From contig JAADJC010000012.1 in the NCBI GenBank assembly GCA_013151025.1, forward strand, positions 1 to 35,431: DNA of 35,431 bases. The letters are read 5' to 3'. Numbering within the stretch: the stretch's first letter is position 1; each line of letters opens with the position of its first letter. Both the position numbers and the translations under genes were made by a program. The notes beneath the pieces are model-generated. The model ran no database searches. It was given only the letters and a program-made list of their open reading frames with translations, and was not told the DNA's origin. Source of the DNA: Acidobacteriota bacterium. Its GTDB lineage: Bacteria > Acidobacteriota > Holophagae > Thermotomaculales > Thermotomaculaceae. Of the stretch, positions 7,870 through 16,817 are shown piece by piece.

Positions 7870-9589
7870 AAGCCATCCTGCATTTCGAAGTCGTATCCGA
7901 TTTTTTTATGTTGTGGTTATGGGCGTATTTCTTACCCTTTTTTTCCGGTATTGGTATCTTCAGGTGGTTCGGGGCAATTCATATTTTCAGGCTGCGACAG
8001 AAAATACCCTTCGGGAAATCACCATTCCGTCCAGAAGAGGGACAATTTTTTCGATAGACGGACAAATTCTGGCAGATTACAAAGTGGCATACGATATCAT
8101 GCTGGATCGAAGCACTTTTCGCACTCCCCGTTTGAAAAGCATTGCTGAGTTTCTCGGACTTTCATCCGATGAATTGAGGGACAGGATCAAGCGATATCGA
8201 AAAGTTCCGCTTTACAAGCCGGTACCGGTTATTGAAAATCTTTCTTTCTCTGAAATTGCTCCGCTTGAAGCAAGGAAAAAGGATTATCCGGAGATTTTTA
8301 TCGAGCTCGCGCCCCAGCGGTCTTATCCATTCGGAGGATTGTTCGCACACACTGTCGGGTATATCGGTGAACCGACAGTACGGGAAGCACGAAAATTGAC
8401 CACTTTACAGAAAGTGGGGAAAATGGGGATAGAAAAAAGTTACGATGATATTCTCAGGGGTAAGGATGGGACCCGGAGAATTGTAGTGGATTCCAGTAAT
8501 CATTTTATCCGGACACAGCTGATCCGGGAACCCCACAATGGGAAAGACCTTACCATCTCCCTGCTTTTTCCCCTTCAGCAACTGGCGATGAAGAATCTGG
8601 GAAAATTCCAGGGAGCAGTTGTTGTTTTGAGTCCCAGGGACGGTCGAATATTTGCTTTGGTCTCAGCTCCCACATTTGATCCCAATATTTTAACCTTTCG
8701 ATTCAGACGGAAGGAATGGGAGGCGCTGAAGGTAACTGTCGGCAATCCCATGCTCAACCGTGCAATTCAAGGTGCTTATCCCCCGGGATCAACTTTCAAA
8801 CCATTGGTGGCACTGGCAGGCTTGAATGCCGGACTGACATCCCGGACTCATTTTACCTGTACCGGGGGTCTGGAAGTTGGGGGACGAACCTTTCTGTGCT
8901 GGAATAAGGAAGGGCATGGAAGTCTTTCGTTGACCGGGGCCATTGCCCACTCCTGCAACGTCTATTTTTACAATGTAGGACTGAAAATCGGTATTGAGAA
9001 ACTTTGGCCTGTTGCCAAAGAATTCGGAATAGGGCTGAGAACCGGTATTGATATTCCGGGAGAAAGAACCGGATTACTTCCAACTCCTGAATGGAAACGG
9101 AGGGAAACCGGGCGCCCATGGTTCCCCGGTGATACGCTGAACACCTGTATCGGCCAGGGGTATCTGCTGATGACCCCTGTGCAGGCGGCATCTGTAACAG
9201 CCAGCATTGCAAATAATGGTATCTTGCTGATTCCCCACCTAATTAACGAAACAGGAAAGAAATGGATTCGAGGGAAGGTAGATTTACCGGCAAAGGACTT
9301 TAAGACGGTTAAACGGGGAATGCGAATGGTGGTGACTGGTGGAACCGGTGTAGCGCTCAGCGGGTTGGGTCTTCCCATCGCCGGTAAAACCGGTACGGCA
9401 CAGACTGTGTCCGGCGCGGATCGAAAATCATTGGAATTGTCCTGGTTTGTCGGATTTGCCCCTGTCCGTGACCCGGAAATAGCCATTGCCGTGATTGCGG
9501 AGAAAGGGGGTCATGGCACGGATACCGCAGTCCCTATTGCCTCAAAGATTTTTAAATTTTTTCGGGATAACAGGGAGGCATTCAAATGA
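7859..9589 (+). CDS. mrdA: Penicillin-binding protein 2 (elongasome transpeptidase)
   Basis: Class B PBP that crosslinks lateral-wall peptidoglycan in partnership with RodA. One membrane helix lies at about residues 13-36. The pedestal domain has the SRRGTIFSIDG motif near 58. The transpeptidase motifs are complete: SxxK (S311-TF-K314), SxN (365-367) and KTGT (510-513). I chose the ATG at 7859, inside the end of mreD, because it gives a 576-residue protein with a normal short cytoplasmic tail; an upstream in-frame ATG at 7712 would add about 49 residues lying over mreD. A GGAAGA lies a few bases upstream. The stop overlaps the rodA ATG. Confidence 0.95.
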   Translation: MFSESHPAFRSRIRFFYVVVMGVFLTLFFRYWYLQVVRGNSYFQAATENTLREITIPSRRGTIFSIDGQILADYKVAYDIMLDRSTFRTPRLKSIAEFLGLSSDELRDRIKRYRKVPLYKPVPVIENLSFSEIAPLEARKKDYPEIFIELAPQRSYPFGGLFAHTVGYIGEPTVREARKLTTLQKVGKMGIEKSYDDILRGKDGTRRIVVDSSNHFIRTQLIREPHNGKDLTISLLFPLQQLAMKNLGKFQGAVVVLSPRDGRIFALVSAPTFDPNILTFRFRRKEWEALKVTVGNPMLNRAIQGAYPPGSTFKPLVALAGLNAGLTSRTHFTCTGGLEVGGRTFLCWNKEGHGSLSLTGAIAHSCNVYFYNVGLKIGIEKLWPVAKEFGIGLRTGIDIPGERTGLLPTPEWKRRETGRPWFPGDTLNTCIGQGYLLMTPVQAASVTASIANNGILLIPHLINETGKKWIRGKVDLPAKDFKTVKRGMRMVVTGGTGVALSGLGLPIAGKTGTAQTVSGADRKSLELSWFVGFAPVRDPEIAIAVIAEKGGHGTDTAVPIASKIFKFFRDNREAFK

Positions 9590-10668
9590 AAGGCCGATTT
9601 GATTTTCCGTTGTTTCTCGTTGTAATACTGGCCCTTATTCTGGGTATGACTACCCTGAGCAGTGCGGCTGCTACCGTAAAAGGCGGAGAAACTCTGATAT
9701 CACGGCAACTTATCTGGATATGCATTGGCCTGGCATTGGGAACCATTGCCTTTATCGTTAATTATCGGGTGTGGATAGAGTTTGCTCCGGTACTCTACAG
9801 TATCGCAATGTGTCTTTTGATTCTGGTACTGATATTTGGATCTACTGTCCACGGTTCCAGATCCTGGCTGAATCTTGGAGCCTTTCGTCTTCAACCCTCT
9901 GAACCGGTGAAATTGACCGTTCTGTTGATGTTGGCATGGTTATTCAAGAGGGATAAAACGTCCCGACTTAATTTTAAGTCAATTGTCAAAAGTGTTTTAG
10001 TAATTGGTATCCCAGTGTTTTTAATTCTCTTACAGCCGGATTTTGGCACTGCGTCCACTATTTTGATAATGGGAGCAGGGGGTGTTTTTCTGTTGGGAAT
10101 GCGGCCAAGAGTGTATCTTCTTTTTTTTATTCTGATAACTGCCGTTGGATTTGGAAGTTGGAATTACATGTTCAAGCCCTACCAGAAGGAACGTGTTCTT
10201 ACTTTTTTCAACCCGGAACGAGACCCCCTTGGCCGGGGCTATCATGTCATTCAGTCTAAAGTGGCAGTGGGATCCGGGCAATTGACAGGCCGGGGCTATC
10301 GCAAGGGAACCCAGAGCCGGCTCAAATACCTGCCGGAACCCCACACGGATTTTATTTTTGCGGTTTATGCGGAGGAGTTCGGATTTGCCGGGGTGGTAGT
10401 TGCATTGATAATCTTGTTTCTCATTATCTCCAGGATGATAAATATCTCACAGATGGCATATGACAAACCTGGAATGATCATTGCTTTCTGTACGGCGGTA
10501 CTTCTTTTTTATCAGATTGCGATCAGTACGGGTATGATTGTTGGCCTGCTCCCAACTACCGGGATTCCGCTGCCGTTTTTTTCATATGGAGGGTCTGGAA
10601 TTATTACGTATCTGATTATGACCGGGCTGGTACTGAGTGTGTTTTGGAACCGTTTCCAACGAGTTTAA
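9586..10668 (+). CDS. rodA: RodA peptidoglycan glycosyltransferase (SEDS)
   Basis: SEDS-family polymerase that extends glycan strands from lipid II with PBP2. The 360-residue protein has about ten membrane helices. SEDS signatures include HGSRSWLNLGAFRLQPSEPVK near residue 90, the extracellular NPERDPLGRGYHVIQS loop, and the C-terminal GLLPTTGIPLPFFSYGGSG, which is almost diagnostic. The ATGA overlap with mrdA keeps polymerase and transpeptidase coupled. RodA rather than FtsW is supported by the mre and PBP2 neighbours. Confidence 0.95.
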   Translation: MKGRFDFPLFLVVILALILGMTTLSSAAATVKGGETLISRQLIWICIGLALGTIAFIVNYRVWIEFAPVLYSIAMCLLILVLIFGSTVHGSRSWLNLGAFRLQPSEPVKLTVLLMLAWLFKRDKTSRLNFKSIVKSVLVIGIPVFLILLQPDFGTASTILIMGAGGVFLLGMRPRVYLLFFILITAVGFGSWNYMFKPYQKERVLTFFNPERDPLGRGYHVIQSKVAVGSGQLTGRGYRKGTQSRLKYLPEPHTDFIFAVYAEEFGFAGVVVALIILFLIISRMINISQMAYDKPGMIIAFCTAVLLFYQIAISTGMIVGLLPTTGIPLPFFSYGGSGIITYLIMTGLVLSVFWNRFQRV

Positions 10669-10692
10669 GGGAGTGCAAAAAAGGGGGAATAG

Positions 10693-11586
10693 ATGAAAGT
10701 TTTGCTGATTTACAACCCATTTGCCGCACATGGGCAGGCAAAAAAGATTTTGCCGGAGGTTGAACAGGCTTTTCAGGAACGGGGGATAAGTTTTGATTTG
10801 GCTTTGACAGACTATCCCGAACACGGAAGCCTGCTGGCTGCTGAAGCAGATTTCCGCAAATACGATGGAATCGTGGCTGCAGGGGGGGACGGAACCCTGT
10901 TTGAAGTGATCAACGGGTGTTATCGGAACAAGAAAAAGCTTCGGGTTCCCATCGGTGTATTGCCTATTGGTACCGGAAATGCCTTTGCCCGTGATCTTAA
11001 ACTGGAGGCTTCGCGCTGGTTAGACGCCGTAGACATCATTGCCGAGGGCAAACGGCGCAAGGTGGATGTTGGGCGTTTCCAGACCCATGGTCAGACTTAT
11101 TATTTTCTGAATATCCTTGGGCTGGGCTTTGTGGCAGATGTAACAATGACTGCTAAAAAACTGAAAATGCTAGGTAATATGTCGTATACACTGGGTGTTC
11201 TCTACAGAACGATCCGGCTTAAATCTTTTGGCGCCAATATTCGGTTGGACGGAAAGGAATTAGAGCGAGATTGTGTTTTTATTGAGGTTTCGAATACAAG
11301 ATACACCTCGAATTTTCTGATGGCGCCTGAGGCTGCCATTGATGACGGGCTCCTGGATGTTACGATTCTAAACCGGGTAACGAGACGCAGACTGCTACAG
11401 GCTTTCCCCAAGGTGTTTACAGGGGAGCACGTGGAGTTGCCGGAAGTGGAAACCTTCCAGGCACGGGAAATTTCAATTGAAACTCCAGACGGAGAAAAAG
11501 TACTGACACCGGATGGTGAAGTACTGGGTATTTCTCCTGTAGAAATTACCTGCCTGAAGCAGGCTTGCGAGGTTTTCTGGAAATGA
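10693..11586 (+). CDS. Diacylglycerol kinase-family lipid kinase
   Basis: Soluble or membrane-associated lipid kinase of the DAGK catalytic fold (YegS/DgkB/BmrU type), predicted to phosphorylate diacylglycerol or a related lipid with ATP. The N-terminal nucleotide loop has GGDGTLFEVING (GGDGT at residues 64-68) and LPIGTGNAFARD. The C-terminal half is the beta-sandwich of the family, with DDGLLDVTIL and an ending TPDGEVLGISPVEI. The length of 297 is typical. It follows rodA by 24 bp and overlaps the acyltransferase, so phosphatidic acid metabolism is the likely shared theme. The exact lipid cannot be read from sequence. Confidence 0.88.
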   Translation: MKVLLIYNPFAAHGQAKKILPEVEQAFQERGISFDLALTDYPEHGSLLAAEADFRKYDGIVAAGGDGTLFEVINGCYRNKKKLRVPIGVLPIGTGNAFARDLKLEASRWLDAVDIIAEGKRRKVDVGRFQTHGQTYYFLNILGLGFVADVTMTAKKLKMLGNMSYTLGVLYRTIRLKSFGANIRLDGKELERDCVFIEVSNTRYTSNFLMAPEAAIDDGLLDVTILNRVTRRRLLQAFPKVFTGEHVELPEVETFQAREISIETPDGEKVLTPDGEVLGISPVEITCLKQACEVFWK

Positions 11587-12290
11587 GGCAGATTCGTTCT
11601 GTCTTTATCTGGTTTGTTGCCCTGGTATGGTTGATTCCTGTACTCATTTTTCTGATTATTGCTTCTTATCTGGTTCCTGCAAAGCGTTATGATCCAATTA
11701 TCAAAACACTGGCCCGGGGTCTGTTTTTCATCATGGGCATTCGTTTGACTGTGGAGGGTTTGGAAAATGTGGATTTCAACCAGATTCACCTGTATATGGC
11801 CAATCACATCAGTCTGCTGGACGTTCCCTTGTTTCAGGCCGTCATTCCTCAATTGGTTCGGGGAATAGAAGCGGAGGAGCAGTTCAACTGGCCGATTTTC
11901 GGCTGGGCGATTCGCCGGGCCGGCAACATCCCTATTAATCGTCAGAACGTCCATGCCGCGATTCCCAGCGCGAAAGAAGCTGCAAGGTGTCTGCAGGAAG
12001 GGTTATCCATGATCATTCTCCCGGAAGGGGGACGCACCCTGACCGGAAAAATGAAACCGTTCAAGAAACTTCCGTTCCATCTTGCGAAAGAAGGCGGTGT
12101 CCCCATTGTACCTATCGGGGTTTCCGGGCTCTACCGGGTTCTGAAAAAGGGCGAATGGATAATTACACCAGGGCCCGTGCGGGTTCGGTTCGGTAACCCA
12201 ATATCCTTGAAGACTATCCAGGCACTTTCTGTACCGGAACTTCGCAACTATGTGCGAGGGAAAATAGAAGAATTGATTGATTCTCCCTGA
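11583..12290 (+). CDS. plsC: 1-acylglycerol-3-phosphate O-acyltransferase (PlsC family)
   Basis: Membrane enzyme predicted to acylate lysophosphatidic acid to phosphatidic acid. One N-terminal membrane helix (about residues 5-30) is followed by the acyltransferase motifs NHISLLD (catalytic His and Asp) and ILPEGGRTLTGKMKPFKKL (phosphate-binding EGG, variant of EGTRS), then VPIVPIGVSG. I chose the ATG at 11583, which overlaps the upstream stop as ATGA and gives 235 residues beginning MRQIRS. Its position next to a lipid kinase supports phosphatidate synthesis, but substrate preference in this broad family is not certain. Confidence 0.87.
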   Translation: MRQIRSVFIWFVALVWLIPVLIFLIIASYLVPAKRYDPIIKTLARGLFFIMGIRLTVEGLENVDFNQIHLYMANHISLLDVPLFQAVIPQLVRGIEAEEQFNWPIFGWAIRRAGNIPINRQNVHAAIPSAKEAARCLQEGLSMIILPEGGRTLTGKMKPFKKLPFHLAKEGGVPIVPIGVSGLYRVLKKGEWIITPGPVRVRFGNPISLKTIQALSVPELRNYVRGKIEELIDSP

Positions 12291-12302
12291 AATTGTTTGT
12301 AA

Positions 12303-12319
12303 CAAAGAAGATTTCTTTG
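12303..12319. other. Perfect 7-bp hairpin after plsC
   Basis: CAAAGAA (12303-12309) and TTCTTTG (12313-12319) flank a three-base loop, 13 bp after the plsC stop. It is AT-rich and lacks a following U tract, so at best a weak terminator of the mre operon. Confidence 0.35.
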
Positions 12320-12392
12320 GCATCTTATTGTATGTATCGCGGGAGCACCTCATAACCAAAGACTTATAAACTTTGTACGTCTGGAGGAAACA

Positions 12393-13727
12393 ATGGAAAA
12401 GTTTGATGTGATACTGGTGGGCGGTGGCCCTGCAACCCGCATACTCAATAAACACCTGCATATTTACAATCCGGATATTTCCACCGCAGTATTCCGTTCC
12501 GAAGAACGAATCGTGAACCACTGCGGAACGCCATACATCGTGGAAGGGGAAATACCTTGGGAAAAGGGATTGATCAATGAAAAAATAGTGACCCAGTGGG
12601 GAACTCCCATCATCAAGGAAGCAGTTGTGGGTGGAAATCCGAAAGAAAAAACCATCATTACGGAATCCGGCAGGCAGTATCAATATGGAAAGCTGGTTTT
12701 TGCCACTGGAACTGACCAGATTATTCCACCCCTGGAAGGCCGGAACTTGGGAAACATTCTAAAAGTCCGCAAAACAAAGGATTTACAGCAGGCCACAGAT
12801 CTCCTGCATACTCTTAAACGGATTGTAGTGCTGGGCGGCGGGTATATTGGACTGGAATTTGCCGTTTCGCTGAAAAACATGGGGAAAGAGGTGACCCTGA
12901 TTGAACTGAAACCCCATGTACTGGGAAACCGGGTGGACACAGAATTTTCTGAAATATTGCAAACTCATCTGCGTAATTTTGGCATTGAAATGTGGATGGG
13001 GAAAAAGGCGATTCGATTTACCGGGGAAGATACCGTGAACGGTGTAATGCTGGAAAACGGGCAGCTTATTAAAACAGATGCGGTACTTTCTGCCGTGGGA
13101 GTTCGTCCGTTGGTGGATTATGCGGAAAAATTCGGCTTGAGAACCACAAGGAATGGCATTGTCACAAACGAGTACTTTGAAACCGGTATCCCTGATGTAT
13201 ACGCCGTCGGGGATTGCGTAGAAACGCGATCCTTTTTAACCGGGAAACCCACACCTGGAAAGCTGGGTAGTAACGCCGGCCAGATGGCCCGAATTCTTGG
13301 AATGAACCTCAGTGGTCACCACCGCGCGTACGAAGGCGTAATCAATGTGGTTGTAACCCGTTTTTGTGGAATATCATACGGAGCGACAGGGCTTTCAGAA
13401 GCGGACGCAGTGGAAGCAGGTATTGAAGTTCTAACTGCAAAAGCAGATTCAACAGATATTTACGCCAACATGCCGGGTGTAAATCCCGTGAAAGTGAAGG
13501 TGCTGTACCGGAAATCTGACCTGAAGTTGATGGGAAGCGAAATGATCGGAAATTTCAACCCGGCGGGATACCTGGAATCTGCTACCCAGATGATTCGGGG
13601 AGGCTTTGATCTGTATGATGTGCTGGCATCTCATTACTCCTCCCACCCGGAGCTTACACCAAAAACATCCCATTCCTATCTTGTATTTGCTTCGGAACTT
13701 ATTCTGAAACAGCTGGTGAAGAATTGA
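12393..13727 (+). CDS. Class III pyridine nucleotide-disulfide oxidoreductase
   Basis: FAD- and NAD(P)H-dependent reductase resembling CoA-disulfide reductase, NADH oxidase and NAD(P)H:polysulfide reductase. There is an FAD site at the N-terminus, an NAD(P) site (VVLGGGYIGLEFAVSL near residue 150), the FAD segment YAVGDC near 270 and a C-terminal dimerisation domain ending near HPELTPK. A single redox Cys44 in HCGTPY corresponds to the catalytic cysteine of this class. The first glycine motif reads GGGPAT, so the third glycine is replaced by Thr. GGAGG lies just before the ATG. It stands alone after the mre operon. Whether it reduces CoA disulfide, polysulfide or oxygen cannot be decided here. 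Confidence 0.85.
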   Translation: MEKFDVILVGGGPATRILNKHLHIYNPDISTAVFRSEERIVNHCGTPYIVEGEIPWEKGLINEKIVTQWGTPIIKEAVVGGNPKEKTIITESGRQYQYGKLVFATGTDQIIPPLEGRNLGNILKVRKTKDLQQATDLLHTLKRIVVLGGGYIGLEFAVSLKNMGKEVTLIELKPHVLGNRVDTEFSEILQTHLRNFGIEMWMGKKAIRFTGEDTVNGVMLENGQLIKTDAVLSAVGVRPLVDYAEKFGLRTTRNGIVTNEYFETGIPDVYAVGDCVETRSFLTGKPTPGKLGSNAGQMARILGMNLSGHHRAYEGVINVVVTRFCGISYGATGLSEADAVEAGIEVLTAKADSTDIYANMPGVNPVKVKVLYRKSDLKLMGSEMIGNFNPAGYLESATQMIRGGFDLYDVLASHYSSHPELTPKTSHSYLVFASELILKQLVKN

Positions 13728-13767
13728 AAATGCTTCATCAGATTGCTTACATGACCGTAAAGACGGA

Positions 13768-16647
13768 TTAATCTGAGAGAAAAGAATCTAGTTCAGGAAT
13801 CACACAGTTACGGCCATTATTCTTGGCTTTATAAAGGTTGATGTCTGATTTTTTGATCAGCATGTTGGCGGAATTATCTGTCATTTTCAGCGGTGTGGAA
13901 ATCCAGGACACCCCGCAGCTGACAGTGATATTGATTTTATCGGAATTGTTTACTTCCATTGGAGTAGATGCAACCAGGGAGCGTATCTTTTCTGCCACCG
14001 TGACTGCACCCCTTGCTTCTGTTCCCGGTAGAAGGATGATGAATTCTTCTCCCCCGAAACGTGCGATAAGATCTGTGTCCCGACAGGCGCTGCGCAGCAA
14101 TTCTGCCAGATGGATCAATATCAGGTCACCTGCCTCGTGTCCCTGGTTGTCATTCACGTCCTTGAAATGGTCAATATCCAGTAAGATAAGTGACAAAATA
14201 TCGCCACCATTCCCGCGACTCAAAAGGCCGAGATTCCGTTTCAGCGATCTCATAAAATAGCGGCGGTTGTAAAGGCCGGTGAGAAAGTCTGTTTCCGCCA
14301 TCACCTGGAGCTGGATATTTTTTTCCGCGAGTGTCCGATTGACTTCTTTAATCTGCATGGTTTTTTCTTTGACAATACAGTTCAGTTTTTCCGTTTCCCT
14401 TTTCAGGTAGCCGATCCGCCACCAGATCAGAAACCATATAATTCCACCAATCAGGAGGAACAGGAGTACCCAGAAAATAGCATTTTGCCAGAACGGTTTC
14501 GGAATCGTGATACCGATCAGGGAATTTTCAAAGCTCTGACCGCTGCCGGCAAAAGCGGAAACCCTGACCTTGAAGTAAAAATTACCAGCCGGTACATTGA
14601 CGTAACGGGCCTGAATCTGTTGTTTGTTCAAGACCTGAACCCAGGTGTCATCCACACCTTCCAGTTTATGGTCGATACGGATACTGTGCTCATTTCTGAA
14701 CCAGATGACATCGAAGAAAAATGTCAAAGCCCGGGCACCATATGGGATGGTGATGGAAGATGCAGTCGGATGAACCAGGCTGTGATCTTTGCCATTCCAC
14801 CGGTACTGAATCTTCTTCAGTACAATACCCGGCCTGTTGGATCTGTTCCATTGGTGGGAATGTCCATGCTGTATTCGGGCCGCACCCCCGAAGAGTCCAA
14901 ACCAGATGTTGCCCTGTTTGTCTTTTATCAGCGCATTGTGGGTGGTAAACTCGTTTCCGGGGAGGCCTTCGTCAATGGTGAGAATGCGGCTAACCTGTTG
15001 CTTTGTTGTGTCAAGAAGAGCGGCTCCGCCATCGGTACCTACCCATATTTCATGGTCGGACACCGGCAGAAGGACGGTGGTGCTGAAGTTTGGCAGTCCG
15101 GCGTCTGTCGAAAACAGATGCACATCTTTTCCATCGAAACTTGCAATGCCATAATTGGTGGAAAGCCAGAGTTTGTTCTGAAACAGTATCATATCGTAAA
15201 CAGCTTCCAGGCGTTTATCTTTTGGGGTCACCTGGTGAAACGCCTTGCCGTCAAATTCCACCACACCGCTTCCCAGGGTGGCAAGGAGAACGTGGCCGTT
15301 TGGCAATGGCAGAAGGCAGCGAATATAGGATATGGGAAGCCCGTTTGCCAGGGAGTAGGTTTGAAGCTTTCCTTGCTTCAATACGGAAAATCCCTCTTTG
15401 CACGCGATGTAGATGCAGCCATCCTTTCCCTCCACCACATCGGTGACATTGTCCCCGGCAAGCCCATCTTTCTTGCGGATAACATGGAGTTTTTCCCTTC
15501 TCATCCGAACCAGGCCACCGCCCTCTGTTCCAATCCAGTAATCACCGCTTTTCGCCCGGATAATGGCCCAGGCCGCATACTGCTGAAAATATGGAATCGG
15601 AAGGTGCAGGAGCTTTCCTGAAGGCGGAATTCTGTATAGTCCCCCGGTGGACCCGACCCACACATCCCCGGTTTTTGAATCCAGGTGAAAACAGATAATG
15701 CTGTTGGCAAACATACCGGCATGGATATCATAAACCACAATATCGGAAGAGCTGAGTTTCGCGGCGCCGTGATTGGTCCCGAACCACATTTCCCCATCCC
15801 GATCCAGAAATGTTGTCCACACCGGAATGCCCGGAAGCCCGTTCTGTTCGTCGTAAAAGGAGGAGTGCTTCTCCTTAAACCGAAAAAGTCCCGTGTTGGT
15901 GCCAACCCACAATGTCCCGTCGGACATCCAGGTAGCGGAATGAATCTGTTGTCCCACAGGAAGCGTTTGTCCCAGTGGTGTAAGTTGTTTCTGTTCTGGT
16001 AAGAATTGCCATGTCTGTGAACGGGTCCACAGGAGAATAGACTTTCCCTGATGGTTTCTCAGCCCGGTAATGCCTTGTATTTTAAGAACATTTTCCGGCT
16101 TGTCTCCAATTTGAATCAGGCCTTTACCGGCACTGGCTACGTAAGGGATATCATTGAAGGAGCAAACACCGACCAGGTCTTCCGGGAGGGAAGGGGACAA
16201 GTCTGTCCATTTAATACCGATACCACCCCGTATCAATCCCTTTCCTTTGAATATCGCGTAGATTTTCTGATCTGCCACACAGGCCTGAAGCACTTCTCCC
16301 GAAGGGCCTGACTCATGAAAAGCACCGGTCTGGTCATCAAACCAGGCCAAGCCCCGGAGTGTGACGGCCCAGACATGTCCGTCATGGTCTTCAAAAAGCT
16401 GTAAACAGCTTTCATGGGGCAATCCATTGATTTCCCGGAAAATATCAAAGTGCTGACCGTTGAACCGGGAGACCCCTCCGGTACAACCAAACCAGATGTA
16501 GCCGTTACTGTCCTGCATGATTGCGTTGACCTGGGAAGAGGCCAGCCCGCTTTCAGTTGAATAATTTCTCAGTGGCAGAACCTGCGAGAATGCCGGTACC
16601 GAAAGCCAACATAAAAACAGAAAAAACAAAACCAATCGCTGTTTCAT
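13768..16647 (-). CDS. Propeller-Y_Y_Y sensor with GGDEF diguanylate cyclase output
   Basis: Large transmembrane receptor of 959 residues. A signal peptide (MKQRLVLFFLFLCWLSVPAFS) precedes about a dozen two-component-regulator propeller repeats, recognisable by recurring IWFGT/VWVGT-type GG(A/L)xR units from about 40 to 630. A Y_Y_Y-like domain (about 640-730) follows, then one membrane helix (about 735-757), a short coiled coil and a GGDEF domain. GGEEF begins at 865 and RDTD at 856-859 is a correctly spaced inhibitory site; LLDIDHFKDVND supplies metal ligands, so it should be active. The periplasmic sensor therefore controls cyclic di-GMP inside the cell. Hybrid histidine kinase outputs are commoner for this sensor type. 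The ligand is unknown. It is convergent with the flavoprotein and downstream of the cytochrome operon. Confidence 0.92.
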   Translation of the reverse strand: MKQRLVLFFLFLCWLSVPAFSQVLPLRNYSTESGLASSQVNAIMQDSNGYIWFGCTGGVSRFNGQHFDIFREINGLPHESCLQLFEDHDGHVWAVTLRGLAWFDDQTGAFHESGPSGEVLQACVADQKIYAIFKGKGLIRGGIGIKWTDLSPSLPEDLVGVCSFNDIPYVASAGKGLIQIGDKPENVLKIQGITGLRNHQGKSILLWTRSQTWQFLPEQKQLTPLGQTLPVGQQIHSATWMSDGTLWVGTNTGLFRFKEKHSSFYDEQNGLPGIPVWTTFLDRDGEMWFGTNHGAAKLSSSDIVVYDIHAGMFANSIICFHLDSKTGDVWVGSTGGLYRIPPSGKLLHLPIPYFQQYAAWAIIRAKSGDYWIGTEGGGLVRMRREKLHVIRKKDGLAGDNVTDVVEGKDGCIYIACKEGFSVLKQGKLQTYSLANGLPISYIRCLLPLPNGHVLLATLGSGVVEFDGKAFHQVTPKDKRLEAVYDMILFQNKLWLSTNYGIASFDGKDVHLFSTDAGLPNFSTTVLLPVSDHEIWVGTDGGAALLDTTKQQVSRILTIDEGLPGNEFTTHNALIKDKQGNIWFGLFGGAARIQHGHSHQWNRSNRPGIVLKKIQYRWNGKDHSLVHPTASSITIPYGARALTFFFDVIWFRNEHSIRIDHKLEGVDDTWVQVLNKQQIQARYVNVPAGNFYFKVRVSAFAGSGQSFENSLIGITIPKPFWQNAIFWVLLFLLIGGIIWFLIWWRIGYLKRETEKLNCIVKEKTMQIKEVNRTLAEKNIQLQVMAETDFLTGLYNRRYFMRSLKRNLGLLSRGNGGDILSLILLDIDHFKDVNDNQGHEAGDLILIHLAELLRSACRDTDLIARFGGEEFIILLPGTEARGAVTVAEKIRSLVASTPMEVNNSDKINITVSCGVSWISTPLKMTDNSANMLIKKSDINLYKAKNNGRNCVIPELDSFLSD

Positions 16648-16748
16648 GTTGTCATTTTACCAGAAAAAACATTCCGGCAAAAAAAATGAATGAGAGATGC
16701 CATAGCGTGATGGATATGTTTTTGTTTTTTCATTAAATTCTGCTGCAC

Positions 16749-16783
16749 AAAGGGAGAAAAGGTGATAAGCCTTCTCTCCCTTT
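16749..16783 (-). terminator. Probable terminator of the cytochrome operon
   Basis: Two 14-base arms (16749-16762 and 16770-16783) pair with one mismatch around a 7-base loop. It lies 35 bp past the stop of the large cytochrome gene and before the propeller sensor gene. The U tract is short on the minus strand and better on the plus strand, so strength is uncertain. Confidence 0.6.
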
Positions 16784-16817
16784 TTCTTAATCTGTTTTTC
16801 TGTCGCCGGCGCAGAAT

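Noticed and set aside
12317-12336. Possible sigma54 promoter (TTGGCAT followed by TTGTA) before the flavin reductase
   Set aside because: The GG to TTG spacing is one base short of the invariant -24/-12 spacing and the GC of the -12 element is missing.
14485-15621. 378-codon plus-strand frame opposite the propeller sensor
   Set aside because: Antisense of a repeat-rich gene whose reading frame carries clear propeller and GGDEF motifs; the shadow has none.
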